The position numbers and the translations under genes were made by a program. A model generated the notes under the pieces. The model was not told where the DNA came from. It ran no database searches and saw only the letters and a program-made list of their open reading frames with translations. From NCBI RefSeq assembly GCF_026241855.1, contig NZ_JAPJDC010000002.1:1-64000 (forward strand): DNA of 64,000 bases, in the 5' to 3' direction. The DNA is from Curtobacterium flaccumfaciens pv. betae (GTDB lineage Bacteria; Actinomycetota; Actinomycetes; Actinomycetales; Microbacteriaceae). Shown one piece after another: positions 7,924 to 15,788 of the stretch (its first letter is position 1; the number at the start of each line of letters is the position of its first letter).

Positions 7924-8277
7924 CTACTTCGTCGGTGCGGTGATGAGGCCGGCGAGGGTGTCGAGAGCGCCGGGAACGAGGGAGAAGTACGCCCACGTGC
8001 CACGCTTCTCGCGGTGCAGGATCCCGGCGTCGACGAGCACCTTGAGGTGATGCGACACAGTCGGCTGGGACAGCCCGAGCGGTTCCTGCAGGTCGCACAC
8101 GCACGCTTCCGCACCGTCGTGCGCGGCGACCATCGAAATCAGCCGGAGCCGTGCCGGGTCGGCGATCGCCTTCAGTGACTTCGCGAGGACCTCGGCGGAT
8201 GCCTGGTCCATCGCCTCGGTGGTGACGGGCGAGCAGCACGCAGTGACGTCCTGAATGGGAAGCAGCTCGATCGTCAT
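7924..8277 (-). CDS. arsR: ArsR arsenite-responsive repressor
   Basis: 117 aa from the ATG at 8277; a longer start at 8325 would add 16 non-conserved residues. Winged helix core: KAIADPARLRLISMV, LGLSQPTVSHHLKVL and KRGTWAYFSL. Cysteine pairs sit at C14-C15 and C59/C61 (ACVCDL). The N-terminal CC plus a central Cys resembles the Corynebacterium ArsR1 As(III) site, while CVC recalls the E. coli type. It is divergent from the oxidoreductase/arsB operon and should repress both directions until arsenite binds. Confidence 0.9.
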   Translation of the reverse strand: MTIELLPIQDVTACCSPVTTEAMDQASAEVLAKSLKAIADPARLRLISMVAAHDGAEACVCDLQEPLGLSQPTVSHHLKVLVDAGILHREKRGTWAYFSLVPGALDTLAGLITAPTK

Positions 8278-8393
8278 GGGCTCATCCTCCCACGGACTTC
8301 GACACGCGTCTATATTTGCGTTCATCGATATCGACGTGCTTCGATGTACGCGCCGGGTTCCGGTTCCCGCTCGATCCGTGAAGGACCAGCCTG
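8278..8393. promoter_or_regulatory. Divergent arsR/ars operon promoter region with candidate operator
   Basis: 116 bp between arsR and the ars operon. CATCGA (8323-8328) and TCGATG (8341-8346) form an inverted repeat with a 12-bp spacer, overlapping an ATCGATATCGA segment, a plausible ArsR operator. An A/T-rich patch (TATATTTG, 8311-8318) may hold a -10 element. Exact promoters were not resolved. Confidence 0.4.
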
Positions 8394-9797
8394 ATGACTC
8401 ACCTCCTCGCCGTCGGCGGCAGCGACGCCGGCATCGCCGCCGCGCTCCGCGCCCGTGAACTTGACCCGTCGACGGCTGTGACGGTGGTGCTCGCGGACGA
8501 GTTCCCGAACTTCTCCATCTGCGGCATCCCGTACTGGGTCTCCGGCGACGTCGCCACGGAAGCGTCCCTCGCGCACCGCACCCGCGCCGACCTTGAAACC
8601 GCCGGCATGACCGTCCGCTCCTCCACCTGGGCCTCGGCCGTCAACGTAGACCGGCGCCGCCTCACCGTCACCGGCCCCGCCGGGGAAGAGGAGATCTCCT
8701 ACGACGAGCTGCTGGTCGGCACCGGCGCCGAGCCGGTGCGCCCGGCTGGGGTCCCGTTCGGGGAACCGGGCATCCACCTGCTGCACTCCATGACCGATGC
8801 GGAGCAGGTCGTTGCTGCCCTCGAGCTGCTGCCGGCGGGGAGCCGGGTCGCGGTGGTCGGTGCTGGCTACATCGGCCTGGAGATGACCGAAGGGCTCGTC
8901 GCCCGTGGGTTCGACACGACGTTGATCCAGCGTGGTCCGGAAGTGCTCTCTACCCTCGACCCGGAACTCGGGTCCCTCGTGACCGCCGAGGTCCGACGCC
9001 ACGGCGCGACCGTGCTGACCGGTTCCACCGTCACCGGGATCACCCCGGCAGGCGGTGGGCAGTGGCGCGTCGCCACCAGCTCGACCTCCGGTGACACGGA
9101 GGGCACGTTCGCGCTGGTGGTCGTCTGCGTCGGCGTCCGCCCGGTCACGGATCTCGCCGTCGCCGCCGGAGCGCAGCTCGGCCAGGCCGGCGCGATCGTG
9201 GTCGACGCGTCCATGCGGACCGGTGTGCCGCATGTGTGGGCTGCTGGCGACTGCGTCGTGACGCACCACCGCCTCCTCGGCACCACCTGGTTGCCCCTCG
9301 GGACGACCGCGCACAAGCAGGGCCGCGTCGCCGGGGAGAACATGCTCGGCGGCTCGAAGACGTTCGCCGGGTCGGTGGGGACGCAGGTGGTGAAGGTGTT
9401 CGACCTCGTCGCCGCCCGCACCGGCCTCCGCCAGCACGAGACCGGCCCACTGGACGTGTCTCCGCTGACGCGGGTGACGGTCGCGGATGACCACAAGCGG
9501 TACTACCCGGGCGCCGTCCCGCTGACGATCAGCGTCACCGGCGACCAGGCCACCGGGCGGCTCCTCGGCGCGCAGATCGTCGGGCAGCGGACCGCGGAGA
9601 TCAGCAAGCGCATCGACACGTTCGCCACCGCCCTCCACGCGGAACTCACCGTGGACGACGTCATCGACCTCGACCTCTCCTACACGCCGCCGCTCGGGTC
9701 CCCGTGGGACGCTGTGCAGGTCGCCGCGCAGGGCTGGGAACGCGCCGCCGCCGCGGCGAACCAGGCTGCAGTGAATCAGGCCGGGGTGACCGCCTGA
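8394..9797 (+). CDS. CoA-disulfide-reductase-like FAD/NAD(P) oxidoreductase of the ars operon
   Basis: 467 aa, a two-dinucleotide-domain flavoprotein. An N-terminal FAD fold is followed by [10 protein letters not shown] with a single redox cysteine at C43, the position used in CoA-disulfide reductases. The NAD(P) domain motif [13 protein letters not shown] is at about 160-172 and the FAD-binding WAAGDC at about 282. The C-terminal dimerisation domain is present. Such proteins recur in actinobacterial ars operons, where they may keep thiols reduced or handle thiol-arsenic adducts; this is inference. It is the first gene of the operon; its TGA overlaps the arsB ATG (TGATG). Confidence 0.8.
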   Translation: MTHLLAVGGSDAGIAAALRARELDPSTAVTVVLADEFPNFSICGIPYWVSGDVATEASLAHRTRADLETAGMTVRSSTWASAVNVDRRRLTVTGPAGEEEISYDELLVGTGAEPVRPAGVPFGEPGIHLLHSMTDAEQVVAALELLPAGSRVAVVGAGYIGLEMTEGLVARGFDTTLIQRGPEVLSTLDPELGSLVTAEVRRHGATVLTGSTVTGITPAGGGQWRVATSSTSGDTEGTFALVVVCVGVRPVTDLAVAAGAQLGQAGAIVVDASMRTGVPHVWAAGDCVVTHHRLLGTTWLPLGTTAHKQGRVAGENMLGGSKTFAGSVGTQVVKVFDLVAARTGLRQHETGPLDVSPLTRVTVADDHKRYYPGAVPLTISVTGDQATGRLLGAQIVGQRTAEISKRIDTFATALHAELTVDDVIDLDLSYTPPLGSPWDAVQVAAQGWERAAAAANQAAVNQAGVTA

Positions 9798-11200
9798 TGG
9801 TGCTGGCTGTGGTCGCTGCGGCGATCTTCGTCGCGACGCTCGTGGTGGTGATCTGGCAGCCCAAGGGCTTCCCGATCGGCTACACCGCGCTCATCGGCGC
9901 CGTCATCGCCCTCGCCACCACCGTCGTCGGCCTCTCCGACATTCCGACCGTCGTCGGGATCGTCTGGAACGCGACGCTGACGTTCGTCGCGGTGGTGCTG
10001 ATCTCGTTGATCCTCGACGAGGCCGGGTTCTTCGAGTGGGCTGCCCTTCACGTTGCCCGTTGGGGTCGCGGCAACGGACGGCTGCTGTTCGTCCTGATCG
10101 TCGGCCTCGGCGCCGTCATCGCGGCGGTGTTCGCCAACGACGGGGCCGCGCTGATCCTCACCCCGATCGTCGTCGGGATGCTCCGGGCCCTGAACATGCC
10201 GCAGAAGGCGGCGCTCGGGTTCATCCTCGCCACCGGGTTCATCGCCGACACCGGCAGCCTGCCGCTGGTGGTGTCGAACCTGGTCAACATCGTCTCCGCC
10301 GACTACTTCCACCTCGGCTTCGCCGAGTACGCCGCCGTCATGATCCCAGTCGGCATCGTCTCCGTCCTCGCCTCGCTCGGCATGCTGCTGCTCTACTTCG
10401 GCAAGAGCATCCCGAAGCGGTACGACATCCTCGCCCTCACCAGCCCCGCCGCGGCTGTGAAGGACCGGGCGACGTTCCGTGCAGGCTGGGTCGTCCTCGC
10501 GCTGCTGCTCGTCGGCTACTTCGCCGCCGACCCACTCGGCGTCCCCCTCGCCGCTGTCGCCGGCGTCGGAGCCGTCGTCATCGTTGCCGTGGCTTCACGG
10601 CAGCCCGCGTTCCTCTTCACTCGTGCCGAGGCCGCACCGGTCCTCGTCGCAACCGGCGGTACTGCCACCGTCAGCGCAGGCAGCACCGGGCCGGGTGCGC
10701 CGTCGGGTCGGGTGATTCCGGTGTGGAAGACGATCCGGGAGGCGCCGTGGCAGATCGTGCTGTTCTCCATCGGCATGTACCTCGTCGTCTACGGCCTCCA
10801 GAACCAGGGCCTCACCGACCACCTCGCGAAGCTGTTCGACGTGTTCGGTGACCACGGGGTCCTCGTCACCGCGCTCGGCGTCGGGTTCACCATCGCGATC
10901 CTCGCGTCCCTGATGAACAACATGCCCACCGTCCTCATCGCCGCCCTCGCCATCGGCGGCGCCGGCGCGACCGGGCTGACACACGAGGTGATGGTCTACG
11001 CCAACGTGATCGGCTCCGACCTCGGCCCGAAGATCACCCCAATCGGATCCCTCGCGACGCTGCTGTGGTTGCACGTGCTGGAGAAGAAGGGCATCCACAT
11101 CGGGTGGGGGCAGTACTTCCGCACCGGCATCGTCCTCACCATCCCCGTCCTCGCCATCACCCTCGCCGCCCTCGCCGGCTGGCTCACCCTCATCCACTGA
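9797..11200 (+). CDS. arsB: ArsB arsenite efflux membrane protein
   Basis: 467 aa, about 12 membrane segments. The ATG at 9797 overlaps the preceding stop and starts directly in a membrane helix; the longer open frame begins with a non-membrane Arg-rich stretch. ArsB/NhaD-superfamily signatures are present: [37 protein letters not shown] and, in the second half, [13 protein letters not shown] and [24 protein letters not shown] less hydrophobic loop at about 275-310 separates the halves. It exports arsenite (antimonite), alone or with an ArsA ATPase; no arsA gene is present in the window, so efflux is probably driven by the proton gradient. Confidence 0.93.
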   Translation: MVLAVVAAAIFVATLVVVIWQPKGFPIGYTALIGAVIALATTVVGLSDIPTVVGIVWNATLTFVAVVLISLILDEAGFFEWAALHVARWGRGNGRLLFVLIVGLGAVIAAVFANDGAALILTPIVVGMLRALNMPQKAALGFILATGFIADTGSLPLVVSNLVNIVSADYFHLGFAEYAAVMIPVGIVSVLASLGMLLLYFGKSIPKRYDILALTSPAAAVKDRATFRAGWVVLALLLVGYFAADPLGVPLAAVAGVGAVVIVAVASRQPAFLFTRAEAAPVLVATGGTATVSAGSTGPGAPSGRVIPVWKTIREAPWQIVLFSIGMYLVVYGLQNQGLTDHLAKLFDVFGDHGVLVTALGVGFTIAILASLMNNMPTVLIAALAIGGAGATGLTHEVMVYANVIGSDLGPKITPIGSLATLLWLHVLEKKGIHIGWGQYFRTGIVLTIPVLAITLAALAGWLTLIH

Positions 11201-11220
11201 ACCCGGAAAGACCCACACCC

Positions 11221-11637
11221 ATGAGTGACAAGCCCACGATCCTGTTCGTCTGCGTCCACAACGCCGGACGCTCCCAGATGGCCGCCGGCTACGCCCAGGC
11301 CCTCGGCGGCGACCGCGTCGAGGTCCTCTCCGCCGGCAGCGCGCCGAAGGACCAGATCAACCCGATCGCGATCCAGGCGATGGCCGAAGACGGCATCGAC
11401 ATCGCCGGCAACCAACCGAAGATCCTCACCACCGACGCCGTCCGCGACTCCGACGCCGTCATCACCATGGGATGCGGCGACGCCTGCCCGATCTTCCCCG
11501 GCAAGCGGTACGAGGACTGGGAACTCACCGACCCCGCCGGCCGCGGCATCGAGGACGTCCGCCCCATCCGCGACGACATCAAGCACCGCGTCCAGACGCT
11601 CCTCGCCGAGCTGCTGCCCGCCGAAGCAACCGCGTAA
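11221..11637 (+). CDS. arsC: Arsenate reductase, LMW-phosphatase type
   Basis: 138 aa. The P-loop CVHNAGRSQ places the catalytic cysteine at C11, with two further cysteines at C85 and C89 (MGCGDACP) and the acid-loop DWELTDPAG. That Cys set resembles thioredoxin-coupled ArsC, but in actinobacteria proteins with this exact GCGDACP segment are often treated as mycothiol-arsenate reductases. It reduces arsenate to arsenite for export by ArsB. The start ATG at 11221 lies 20 bp after arsB. Confidence 0.88.
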   Translation: MSDKPTILFVCVHNAGRSQMAAGYAQALGGDRVEVLSAGSAPKDQINPIAIQAMAEDGIDIAGNQPKILTTDAVRDSDAVITMGCGDACPIFPGKRYEDWELTDPAGRGIEDVRPIRDDIKHRVQTLLAELLPAEATA

Positions 11638-11657
11638 CGACCAGGAAGCCGCAGACC

Positions 11658-13055
11658 ATGACGCTCACCCTCACCGTCCCACCCCGGACCGACGCGGACC
11701 GCCTCACCGGACTCCCCGTCGCGATCATTGGTGCCGGCCCCGTCGGCCTCGCTGCCGCCGCGCACCTCCTTGAGCGCGGCCTCGATGTCGTCGTCTACGA
11801 AGCTGGGCCGACCGTGGGGACGAGCGTTCGCGCTTGGGGGCACACGCGGCTGTTCTCCCCGTGGCAGTACGTCATCGACCCTGCCGCCCAGCGCCTCCTG
11901 GAAGCCACCGGCTGGGAAGCACCTCGAGCGGCGTCGTTGCCCACTGGCCACGACCTCGTCGACACGTACCTGGCACCCCTGGCAGCGACCCCGCAGCTCG
12001 CACCGGTGATCCAGTACGGCACCCGCGTGGAAGCGGTATCCCGGCAGGGCATGGACCGCACCCGCTCCACCGGCCGAGCCGACACCCCATTCCTGCTCCG
12101 CCTCCACACCGCCGACGGCGTCACTGACGTGACTGCGCGTGCGGTCGTCGACACCTCGGGCACCTACACGTCCCCGAACCCCCTCACTGCCGCCGGCCTC
12201 GCACCCGCCGCGGACCTCGGCGACCGGGTCGTCCACGCACTGCCTGACGTCCTCGGCGCCGACCGGGCCCGGTTCGCCGGTCGTCGGGTCCTCGTCGTCG
12301 GTGCCGGCCACTCCGCAGCGAACACGCTCATCAAGCTCGCCAGCCTCGCCAAGACCGCGCCGGGAACCGACGTGCTGTGGGCTGTCCGAAACGCCGGCAC
12401 CGCCCGGCTCGGCGCCGACGCCACCGACGGCCTCGCCGCCCGCGGGCAGCTCGGGTCCACCGTCCACGGGCTCGTCGAATCCGGTCAAGTGCAGCAGATC
12501 GCCTCGTACGAGATCGACGACGTCCAACCCGACGGCGACCAAGTCACCATCACCGGACGTCGCGCCGGCGAGCCCTTCGCGGTGACCGTCGATGTCATCG
12601 TGAACGCGACCGGGTTCCGGCCCGACCTCGACATGCTCCGCGAAATCCGGCTCGGCCTCGACGACATCGTCGAAGCACCCCGCGCCCTCGCACCACTGAT
12701 CGACCCGAACCTGCACTCCTGCGGGTCCGTGCCCCCGCACGGCGTCGCGGAGCTTGCGCACCCGGAGCCGAACTTCTTCATCGCCGGGATGAAGTCCTAC
12801 GGCCGAGCCCCCACGTTCCTGCTCCTCACCGGCTACGAACAGGTCCGCTCCATCGCCGCCGAACTCGCCGGCGACCACACCGCAGCGCGCCTGGTCGAAC
12901 TCGTCCTCCCCGAAACCGGCGTCTGCTCCACCGACATCGGCGGCAGCTCCTGCTGCACCACCCCCACCGCCACCGCCACTCCTGCCGCTGAGGACGCTGC
13001 CTGCTGCACTACGCCTGCGCCGTCTACTGACAGCGCCTCGTGCTGCACTAACTGA
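11658..13055 (+). CDS. ArsO-like flavin monooxygenase with Cys-Cys tail
   Basis: 465 aa from the ATG at 11658. An N-terminal FAD-binding VAIIGAGPVGLAA (about 20-32) and a second dinucleotide fold VLVVGAGHSAANT (about 210-223) match the flavin-dependent monooxygenase/NAD(P)-binding proteins called ArsO in ars operons; the reaction is not firmly established. The unusual part is the C-terminal tail, Thr/Pro/Ala-rich, with cysteine pairs at 432-433, 449-450 and 462-463, beyond the catalytic fold. Paired cysteines could bind As(III). It sits between two arsC genes, 20 bp after the first. Confidence 0.75.
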   Translation: MTLTLTVPPRTDADRLTGLPVAIIGAGPVGLAAAAHLLERGLDVVVYEAGPTVGTSVRAWGHTRLFSPWQYVIDPAAQRLLEATGWEAPRAASLPTGHDLVDTYLAPLAATPQLAPVIQYGTRVEAVSRQGMDRTRSTGRADTPFLLRLHTADGVTDVTARAVVDTSGTYTSPNPLTAAGLAPAADLGDRVVHALPDVLGADRARFAGRRVLVVGAGHSAANTLIKLASLAKTAPGTDVLWAVRNAGTARLGADATDGLAARGQLGSTVHGLVESGQVQQIASYEIDDVQPDGDQVTITGRRAGEPFAVTVDVIVNATGFRPDLDMLREIRLGLDDIVEAPRALAPLIDPNLHSCGSVPPHGVAELAHPEPNFFIAGMKSYGRAPTFLLLTGYEQVRSIAAELAGDHTAARLVELVLPETGVCSTDIGGSSCCTTPTATATPAAEDAACCTTPAPSTDSASCCTN

Positions 13056-13069
13056 CCGGACTCGCACCC

Positions 13070-13465
13070 ATGACCACGAAGCCCACTGTCCTGTTCATCT
13101 GCAAGCACAACGCCGGCCGCTCACAGCTCGGCGCCGCCCTGCTCGAAATCGCAGCCGCCGACGGGTACGCAGCCACCTCCGCCGGCATCAGCCCTGCCGA
13201 CGAGGTGAACCCCTCGATCGCCGCGACCGTGGGCGAGCTCGGCCTCGACATCACCGGACGCGTGCCCCGGCAAGTGACGCCCGACCTGCTCGAGCAAGCG
13301 GACGTCGTCGTCCTCATGAAGCCCGGCCTCGAGCTCCCCGCAGAACCACGCGGCACGGTCCTCGAGTGGGCCTTCCCCGACCCCACCTCCTGGTCACCAG
13401 ACGACGTGCGACCAATGCGGGACGCCGTCGCGGAACGCATCAAGCGAGAGCTCCTGCAGCCCTAA
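13070..13465 (+). CDS. arsC: Second arsenate reductase, arsenate-mycothiol transferase type
   Basis: 131 aa LMW-PTP fold with P-loop CKHNAGRSQ (C11 nucleophile) and the acidic loop FPDPTSW. Unlike the arsC at 11221-11637 it has no second or third redox cysteine, which fits the mycothiol-dependent ArsC1/2 proteins of Corynebacterium: the mycothiol-arsenate adduct is released and reduced by mycoredoxin. It is 14 bp after the ArsO-like gene and is followed directly by the unknown gene at 13466. Confidence 0.85.
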   Translation: MTTKPTVLFICKHNAGRSQLGAALLEIAAADGYAATSAGISPADEVNPSIAATVGELGLDITGRVPRQVTPDLLEQADVVVLMKPGLELPAEPRGTVLEWAFPDPTSWSPDDVRPMRDAVAERIKRELLQP

Positions 13466-14455
13466 ATGAGTGCAGTTACGCCAGCGGCCTACTGTGCCCG
13501 GCTACTCAAACGGACTCGAGAAGACCTCGCCGCGGCCATTGTCGAAGCCGTGGAGCGTCGCGACGAAGGCGAGGACTCGTCCGGCCGTGGCCGGCTCATC
13601 CATTGGGTCGCCGGCATCGACGACCCAGACACCGCAGGATTTTTCCGGTTTATGGCCGACGAGTCATTGGAGGACGCCAACCGCCTCCTGACCGCGATCG
13701 ACGAACACGCACATGCGATGCAGCTCGTCATGGAAGCTGGCGTGGCGTCAACGTCGCTCGTGACGCTCCAGCGTGCTCTGATCGAGGTCGTTCTGACGCT
13801 TTGCTACGTCCATGACGCTGACGCAGCCCCGGCGCGGACCATGCTTCGAATCCTCGCCCGGCAGCTCGATGCCTTCGAAGGTTCGGAGCGCAACTCCGCG
13901 GCATTCCCTCGTTCGATCATCGGCGACCGTGCCGCTGAGATTCGCGAGGGCGTCGAAGGCTTCCGCGCCATGCTCGTGAGGTACGGCGTCGAGCTCGCTC
14001 CTCTCCACAAGGGGTCCACGCCGTCGTTGGCCTACGACGGCCACCGCGAGAACGTCGTGTTCAACGCCACCGACGCCGCCAAGCGGTACCTCAAAGCCGA
14101 CGCGCACCACTGGAACATGGGAAGCGGTGGCACTCACTCGAAGGCGTGGTTCCTACCGAGCGTGCTGGACGGGCTCACCGACGAGAAGCTGTCGAGCGAA
14201 GTGGAGCAGTTCGGTGCGCCAACGTTCGCGGTCCTCGCGTCGGCACGGGTACTGCTGGTCGCGGTCGCCGCGCACAGCGGGGTGTCCACGACGCCGCCGC
14301 GTGAAGCGGTGTTCATGCGGGAGAAAGCGTTGATGGCCTTCGTGCAAGGCAACGACCCCAGCCCCATGTCTCTGGCCGAGTTCGAGTCGCGACCGGCTGA
14401 CTGGAAGCCGGAGGCACGAGACCTCTCGGCATTCCAGCTGCGGCGGCCGCGTTGA
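13466..14455 (+). CDS. Unknown protein directly downstream of the ars operon
   Basis: 329 aa, not recognised. The ATG immediately follows the arsC TAA with no gap, suggesting co-translation. The protein looks soluble and mostly helical, with a highly charged N-terminus (RLLKRTREDLAAAIVEAVERRDEGED), a central LQRALIEVVLTLCYVHDADAAPARTML helix pair and a SGGTHSKAWFLPS motif. The HH-W and H-x-K residues could be a site but no family is assigned. The helical layout is vaguely like HEPN/DUF5677-type proteins; this is weak. It may be an arsenic accessory protein or passenger cargo. Confidence 0.7.
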   Translation: MSAVTPAAYCARLLKRTREDLAAAIVEAVERRDEGEDSSGRGRLIHWVAGIDDPDTAGFFRFMADESLEDANRLLTAIDEHAHAMQLVMEAGVASTSLVTLQRALIEVVLTLCYVHDADAAPARTMLRILARQLDAFEGSERNSAAFPRSIIGDRAAEIREGVEGFRAMLVRYGVELAPLHKGSTPSLAYDGHRENVVFNATDAAKRYLKADAHHWNMGSGGTHSKAWFLPSVLDGLTDEKLSSEVEQFGAPTFAVLASARVLLVAVAAHSGVSTTPPREAVFMREKALMAFVQGNDPSPMSLAEFESRPADWKPEARDLSAFQLRRPR

Positions 14456-14520
14456 AGAACGAACGCACCGCAGGCAGGCATAGCGCAGCGAAGACCATCA
14501 GCTAACCACGCTGAAGGTTC

Positions 14521-14546
14521 CTAGTTACAAGTTACAAGTTGCAAAC
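14521..14546. repeat. AGTT repeats downstream of the par genes
   Basis: Three AGTT-type motifs (TAGTTACAAGTTACAAGTTG) sit just beyond the stop of the small par gene. They match the AACT/AGTT family in 15605-15788 and may belong to the same centromere-like set. Confidence 0.4.
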
Positions 14547-14933
14547 TCATTTGGGCAGGGCGTCGTCGATGATGCCCAGGGACGCGCGCAGCTCAGCCTC
14601 GGTGGTGCCCTGCAGCCGCTCACCGTTCACGATCAGAAGGTCGATGGCGACACGGATCAACGTGTTGTCAGTCAGCCGCTCCCCCGCGCGCCCCCGGAGC
14701 GCATTCAGCTCCTTGCGCTTTGCCTCGATCCAGTCGAGTTGATCGCGTCGCTGGCGCGTGGGCTTCGGCTCGAACGTGAGCCACTTGGGCACGTCCGAGT
14801 CGGGTGTCGAGTGCGCCGGCGTCGACTGCGCCGGCGTCGACTGCGCCGCAGGCCTCGGCGGTGCCTTCGTGTCCGCCACCGGAACGGTCTCTAGCTGCTT
14901 GCCGATGATGCCGGCGAGGTTCGCGCGTGCCAT
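14547..14933 (-). CDS. Small partition partner protein encoded with ParA
   Basis: 128 aa from the ATG at 14933; a GTG one codon upstream overlaps the parA stop (TAGTG), so either could be used. The N-terminus has an Ala/Pro/Ser/Thr-rich linker with repeated AQSTPAQSTPAHSTP, followed by a basic helix (KPTRQRRDQLDWIEAKRKELNALRG) and a C-terminal helical part with RLTDNTLIRVAIDLLI, which resembles RHH-type ends of small plasmid partition proteins. It is probably the DNA-binding partner of ParA that recognises the AACT/AGTT repeats; no ParB nuclease-fold motif is seen. Confidence 0.65.
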   Translation of the reverse strand: MARANLAGIIGKQLETVPVADTKAPPRPAAQSTPAQSTPAHSTPDSDVPKWLTFEPKPTRQRRDQLDWIEAKRKELNALRGRAGERLTDNTLIRVAIDLLIVNGERLQGTTEAELRASLGIIDDALPK

Positions 14934-14935
14934 CA

Positions 14936-15604
14936 CTACTTCCCTTCGTTGGCCCAGATCGTTGTCAGCTCGAGCGCTGCTGACATGAAGTCGTCCACCG
15001 CGAGGCTCGTGTTGCGGGTCGACGCGTAATTGGTGACGACTTCGCCGGTTCCTTGTGCATCCGAGTGGGCGATGTACTCGCGGATCCAGGTGTTCAGATG
15101 CGGGATCCCGGCGCCATCGAGGGCTGTGAAAGTGTCGTCCTTCCGCGCGTAGGACGCTTCGTTGCGGCCCACACGGCTGATGACAGCGCGATACGGGATG
15201 CCTCGCGGCTCCACGAGGGATTTGATCGTCCGGAGCAACGGACGGATGCTCGCCGGCTGAGGCTCAAGCGGAAGGACCGCGAAGTCGGTCGAGTCCAGCA
15301 CCAAACCGATGCGCTCCGCCGCGGAGGGTTCAAGGTTGCCAGGGGTGTCTACGAAGATCGTGTCCCAGCTGTCGGCGGCGCGAAGCTGACGAAGCACTGC
15401 GGGATCGTTCTCGTCTGTGAAGTCGAACGGCAGTGCGATCCCCTGCTCGTCGGCGGTCTCCGCCCAGTCAGTGAGTGTGCGCTGAGACGGGTCAAGGTCG
15501 ACAACCAACACACGAGAGTGCTTTGCGGCAATGGCCGCCAGGTTCATGACGACAGTGCTCTTGCCGACGCCGCCCTTTTGGTTGAGCACAGTAACGATGC
15601 GCAT
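14936..15604 (-). CDS. parA: ParA-family plasmid partition ATPase
   Basis: 222 aa from the ATG at 15604, which gives the conserved MRIVTVLNQKGGVGKST start with the deviant Walker A (KGGVGKS, 10-16). Codons upstream to 15751 fall within the repeat region and are not coding-like. VLVVDLDPSQ (Walker A') and TIFVDTPGN (Walker B) follow. Short ParA proteins of this type lack a DNA-binding extension and depend on a small partner, here the next gene. A candidate promoter is at 15663-15690 inside the repeats, so autoregulation is likely. Confidence 0.9.
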   Translation of the reverse strand: MRIVTVLNQKGGVGKSTVVMNLAAIAAKHSRVLVVDLDPSQRTLTDWAETADEQGIALPFDFTDENDPAVLRQLRAADSWDTIFVDTPGNLEPSAAERIGLVLDSTDFAVLPLEPQPASIRPLLRTIKSLVEPRGIPYRAVISRVGRNEASYARKDDTFTALDGAGIPHLNTWIREYIAHSDAQGTGEVVTNYASTRNTSLAVDDFMSAALELTTIWANEGK

Positions 15605-15788
15605 CTGATCCTCCAACTTGCTACTGCAAGTTCGTAGTTGGGAGTTCGCAACTCCTAAGTAGAGCGTACTTGACAGGTCAAAACTGTCAACTAGCAACTC
15701 GCAGTTGTTAGCTGCCAAGTAGAGCCTACTGACCGCCCTGAAAGGTAGCAACTGCTAGTTCGGAGTTACTAACTTGGAGTTGATACGT
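15605..15788. repeat. Centromere-like AACT/AGTT repeat region (candidate parS)
   Basis: This 184-bp AT-richer stretch between parA and the replication gene has about 14 AACT or AGTT motifs, many paired as AACTxxxAGTT or spaced inverted pairs, and two copies of AAGTAGAGCSTACT (about 15657 and 15717). Such clustered short repeats upstream of parA serve as centromere and operator in small plasmid par systems. Origin iterons for the replication protein are an alternative. Confidence 0.6.
15663..15690 (-). promoter_or_regulatory. Candidate parA promoter
   Basis: On the minus strand TTGACA (15690-15685) and TACGCT (15668-15663) are separated by 16 bp. The inverted repeat TTGACAG/CTGTCAA (15670-15690) overlaps this promoter and may be a ParA or partner operator. 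Confidence 0.45.
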
